64,000 nucleotides of DNA from Chitinilyticum litopenaei DSM 21440 (GTDB lineage: Bacteria > Pseudomonadota > Gammaproteobacteria > Burkholderiales > Chitinibacteraceae), in contig NZ_ATZJ01000008.1 in the NCBI RefSeq assembly GCF_000428145.1, positions 62,001-126,000 on the forward strand, read 5' to 3'. Position numbers and translations under genes: made by a program. Below the pieces are notes generated by a model, which worked only from the letters and a program-made list of their open reading frames with translations, made no database searches and was not told the DNA's origin. Below are positions 61,243 through 64,000 of this stretch, piece by piece. Positions within the stretch are counted from its first letter, which is position 1; every line of letters begins with the position of its first letter.

Positions 61243-61575
61243 TCAGATACGCAGGCCGGAGAGATCTTCGCCATGGGAAGCGATGTAATCCAGTACCCAT
61301 TGCGGCTTGCGGCCACGGCCAGTCCAGGTCTGCTCCGGATTGGCGGGATTGGCAAATTGCGCCGCGCCCACGGTTTTCTTGGCGCCAGCGCCCTTTTTGC
61401 CACTGGCGGCCAGCGCCAGCAATTCGGCCAGGCTGAAACCGCTTTCCGCCGCGCGCGCTTCGATATCGCTCAGCAGCTGCTTCTTTTCCTGCTCCTTGCG
61501 ACGGACCAGTTCGGTTTCAATCTCTTTCTTCAGCTGGGTGAGGCCAGCGTAATCGTACTTGGACAAATCAGTCAC
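61243..61575 (-). CDS. H-NS family nucleoid protein (short HvrA/BvH3 type)
   Basis: 110 residues. N-terminal coiled coil for oligomerisation (about 8-45, QLKKEIETELVRRKEQEKKQ), a linker, and the C-terminal DNA-binding motif TWTGRGRKPQWV typical of H-NS relatives. It probably silences AT-rich DNA. Translation most likely starts at GTG 61575 with GGAG seven bases upstream; the frame is open further up but without family similarity. Confidence 0.9.
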   Translation of the reverse strand: MTDLSKYDYAGLTQLKKEIETELVRRKEQEKKQLLSDIEARAAESGFSLAELLALAASGKKGAGAKKTVGAAQFANPANPEQTWTGRGRKPQWVLDYIASHGEDLSGLRI

Positions 61576-61658
61576 GGTTATCTCCAGATCAGGGCGTTGG
61601 AATTCAATTCCCCGCTCATTATGGAGAGCAGTTTCCGCCATGACAAGAAAAATCCAAT

Positions 61659-63011
61659 TTATTGCCGCGCCAGCAGCCAGCGATTGGCCTTTTCCAAATC
61701 ACTTTCGTTGAGCTGGCCAGTAGCCGCCGCCAGCAGCAGGCCGGAATACAGATAGGTATATTTGGCGTAAACCAGCTGGTAGCGGGTATTGTAATAGCGC
61801 TCGTTGGCATCCAGCACATCGACAATTGTACTTACGCCGACCTTATAGCCCAGCTCCGTCGAATCCAGCGATGATTTGCTCGATTTCAGCGATTGCTGCA
61901 AGGCGCGGATTTGCGCGGCACCGGCGCTCACCCCCAGAAAAGCCTGCTTGGTGTTTTGCTGCACCTCGCGACGAGTGGCCTCGAGCTGGTCGCTTTGCTG
62001 ATCTTTTTTCGCCACGCTTTCACGCAATTGCGAACTGATGGCGCCACCGGTATACAGCGGAATGGCCAGTTGCAGGCCGATGGCCGCCCTGCCCTGGCGA
62101 TCCGTTCCGCCATTGCTGGACAGGCCATTGCCGGTGTAACTGTTGCCATAGCTGGCGACCAGATCGAGTTGCGGCGTATCCACCGCACGGAATTTCTCGA
62201 TTTCCTTGCCGGCGATATCCAGATTGAGCTGCTGGGCGAGCAGCTCGATGCTGCCATTGGCTGCGCGGGCCAGCCATTCATTCAGGTCATTCGGCTGCGG
62301 CGGCTGTGCCTGCTCGTGATCACCCAGCGGCTGCAATTCGTCGGGATTGAGCCCGGTCAGCAGCGCATAGGCATTTTTCTTCACCTGCAAATCATTGCTG
62401 GCGACGATTTCGGACGCCAGAATCGCGTCGTAACGCGCCTGGGCTTCATTGACATCAACCACGGTGGCGACACCGACCTCGAAGGATTTCTGCGCCTGCG
62501 ACAATTGCTGGGCCACGGCATCGCGCTGGGCCGTCGCCAGCACCACCTGCTCCTGCGCGGCCAGCACTTCCAGATAGGCCTTGGCCACCCGCAGGATCAG
62601 CTGCTGCTCGGCGGCGCGGTACTGCAATTCGGCAAGATCGGTCTGTTTGCCCAGCTGGTAGGCCGACACCCAGGCTTCCTTGCGATAGATGGGCTGCGTC
62701 AGCGCCAGCGAGTAGCCATAGCTCTTGCCGGATTGCGAGCCATCGGGGTTGCCGGGCGTGGGCATGCCGGGGTCGGACTCCTGCCGGAGCTGCTGGGCAT
62801 TGGCCTGCAGCTGGACTTGCGGCAGCAGCAGCGCACGGCCCTGCACGGCCTTTTCCTGGCCGGCGATGCGCGCCTTGCCAGCGGCAGCCATGGTGGCGTC
62901 GTACTGCTGCGCCGCCTGCCAGGATTGCAGCAGATCAATCGCCAGCAGCTGCGGCGCCAGCAAAAGGCCAGTGATGGCCACAAAGGCAGTTTTCAGTCTC
63001 ACGTCGGTCAC
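61659..63011 (-). CDS. tolC: TolC-type outer-membrane efflux protein
   Basis: 450 residues. Signal peptide about 1-24 (…LLAPQLLA). Two outer-membrane-factor repeats with long helices; the motif LLRVAKAYLEVLAAQEQV (as LRVAKAYLEVLAAQ) and the later VGVSTIVDVLDANERYYNTRYQ match TolC. It forms the trimeric exit channel for drug pumps or type I secretion. Start is GTG 63011 or GTG 63002. An RND pump gene lies 73 bp upstream on the same strand, so they may be co-transcribed. Confidence 0.93.
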   Translation of the reverse strand: MTDVRLKTAFVAITGLLLAPQLLAIDLLQSWQAAQQYDATMAAAGKARIAGQEKAVQGRALLLPQVQLQANAQQLRQESDPGMPTPGNPDGSQSGKSYGYSLALTQPIYRKEAWVSAYQLGKQTDLAELQYRAAEQQLILRVAKAYLEVLAAQEQVVLATAQRDAVAQQLSQAQKSFEVGVATVVDVNEAQARYDAILASEIVASNDLQVKKNAYALLTGLNPDELQPLGDHEQAQPPQPNDLNEWLARAANGSIELLAQQLNLDIAGKEIEKFRAVDTPQLDLVASYGNSYTGNGLSSNGGTDRQGRAAIGLQLAIPLYTGGAISSQLRESVAKKDQQSDQLEATRREVQQNTKQAFLGVSAGAAQIRALQQSLKSSKSSLDSTELGYKVGVSTIVDVLDANERYYNTRYQLVYAKYTYLYSGLLLAAATGQLNESDLEKANRWLLARQ

Positions 63012-63084
63012 CTGTTCAAGAGCGCCGCATCAGCGATGCGGCGCAATGTTGTATTGTCTTGGGAGTGTGTGGAAGGGGCATGGT

Positions 63085-64000
63085 TCAGTGTGCCACGCCC
63101 GCAACAACAGCGTCTGCACCATCCTTGCGCTCAGGCGTATCCGGACGGATGCGGAACCAGGCGGCATAGAGCGCCGGCAGGAACAGCAGCGTCAGCACGG
63201 TAGCCACCAGCAGCCCGCCCATGATGGCGACCGCCATCGGCCCCCAGAAGGTTTCGCGCGAGAGCGGAATCATCGCCAGGATGGCTGCGGCGGCAGTCAG
63301 CATGATGGGGCGGAAGCGCCGTACAGCCGATTCAACGATTGCATCCCAGGGTCGTTGACCGTCAGCGATATCCTGCTCGATCTGATCCATCAGAATGACC
63401 GAATTGCGCATGATCATGCCCATCAGCGCAATCACGCCCAGCTGCGCCACAAAGCCGAACGGTGCCTGGAAAGCCAGCAGGCTGATCGTTACGCCGATCA
63501 GGCCCAGCGGCGCCGTCAGCAGCACCATGATCATGCGCTGGATGGACTGCAGCTGCAGCATCAGCAACGTCATCACGGTCAGCAGCATCAGCGGCATCAC
63601 CGCCGAAATCGATTCCTCGCTCTTTTTTGACGACTCCAGCGTGCCACCCGCTTCGATGTGATAGCCGACCGGCAGCGTCGCCGCCAGCTCGCGGATTTTC
63701 GGCAGCAGGGCGGTGCTCACGTCCGGCGCCTGCGCCCCGGCCACATCGGCGCGCACGCTGATCGTCGGCATGCGGTTGCGGCGCCAGATGATGCTCTCTT
63801 CGTTCTCCAGCGACAGCGTCGCCACCTGTGACAGCGGCACCGACTGACCGGAAGGCAGCAAGACCGGCAGGCTTTGCAGGAAATCGAGCCGGGTACGCTC
63901 GCCCTCGACCAGTCGCGCCACCACGGCGATGCTGTCATTGCCCTCGCGCAGCTGCGTGGCGGTGACGCCGGACACGGCCATCTGCAGCATGCTGGCCAGC
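63085..64000 (-). CDS. RND efflux pump permease, C-terminal part
   Basis: About 305 codons; the 5' end lies beyond the window. AcrB-superfamily inner-membrane pump. Visible are the second porter half (QSVPLSQVATLSLENEESII) and the C-terminal membrane helices with FGFVAQLGVIALMGMIMRNS, SAVRRFRPIMLTAAAAILAM and GGLLVATVLTLLFLPALYA. It exports drugs or other small molecules using proton-motive force and probably uses the adjacent TolC. Confidence 0.94.
   Translation of the reverse strand, partial: LASMLQMAVSGVTATQLREGNDSIAVVARLVEGERTRLDFLQSLPVLLPSGQSVPLSQVATLSLENEESIIWRRNRMPTISVRADVAGAQAPDVSTALLPKIRELAATLPVGYHIEAGGTLESSKKSEESISAVMPLMLLTVMTLLMLQLQSIQRMIMVLLTAPLGLIGVTISLLAFQAPFGFVAQLGVIALMGMIMRNSVILMDQIEQDIADGQRPWDAIVESAVRRFRPIMLTAAAAILAMIPLSRETFWGPMAVAIMGGLLVATVLTLLFLPALYAAWFRIRPDTPERKDGADAVVAGVAH

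Overview
The window is GC-rich, densely coded bacterial DNA with the gene order and content of a betaproteobacterium. The order dprA-smg-topA, def-fmt-rsmB-(DUF4390)-ntrY-ntrX-trkA-trkH and an H-NS protein of the short HvrA/BvH3 type all fit. Two secreted GH19 chitinases and two further secreted chitin-binding proteins suggest a chitin-degrading member of the Neisseriales (Chitinibacteraceae-like). That placement is inference from gene content, not from a marker-gene tree.

Layout. 1-5041: end of thiC, a TPR protein, a PiT phosphate transporter, and the 23S rRNA hydroxylation protein RlhA. 5332-10306: a PilZ protein, a ChaA antiporter, a GST, a TonB protein and a YdcZ-type membrane protein. 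10317-14252: a complete siaABCD-type operon (phosphatase, kinase, SiaC switch, diguanylate cyclase). 14377-26842: an RluA-type pseudouridine synthase, then a chitin-associated island. The island holds a chitin-binding M60-like peptidase, GH19 chitinase 1, a hybrid histidine kinase with an HD-GYP-like response regulator, and GH19 chitinase 2. 27019-35513: a patatin-like lipoprotein, an HD-GYP phosphodiesterase, a chitin-binding metzincin and a GAF/PAS/GGDEF/EAL protein. 35536-50934: the housekeeping block topA, smg, dprA, LysM, def, fmt, rsmB, DUF4390, ntrYX and trkAH. 51174-64000: a DUF3302/HlyD/outer-membrane-factor operon, ETF dehydrogenase with etfBA, ferredoxin-NADP reductase, uvrD, H-NS, TolC and a partial RND pump.

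The most unusual signal is between the genes. At least 15 intergenic copies of an imperfect palindrome of exactly 49 bp are scattered through the window, about one per 4 kb. A sixteenth probable copy lies inside uvrD. The palindrome has the form NNNTAT-N37-ATANNN, usually GGGTAT...ATACCC, with A at position 15. The arm sequences differ between copies while base pairing is kept in several of them. Two copies of a terminal-inverted-repeat element of about 330 bp, each with a perfect 8-bp target duplication, sit exactly 2 bp from such a palindrome. A second small inverted-repeat element with an 8-bp duplication sits 3 bp from another copy, and a REPIN-like element sits 2 bp from a fourth. The palindromes therefore look like landing pads for several small mobile elements. 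No transposase gene is present in the window.

Functionally the window links chitin attack to signalling. Four secreted proteins share CBM5/12-type chitin-binding modules and Pro-Thr linkers. A two-component pair lies between the two chitinases. Five c-di-GMP-linked loci (SiaD, a PilZ protein, two HD-GYP proteins and a GGDEF-EAL protein) suggest a surface-attached way of life.
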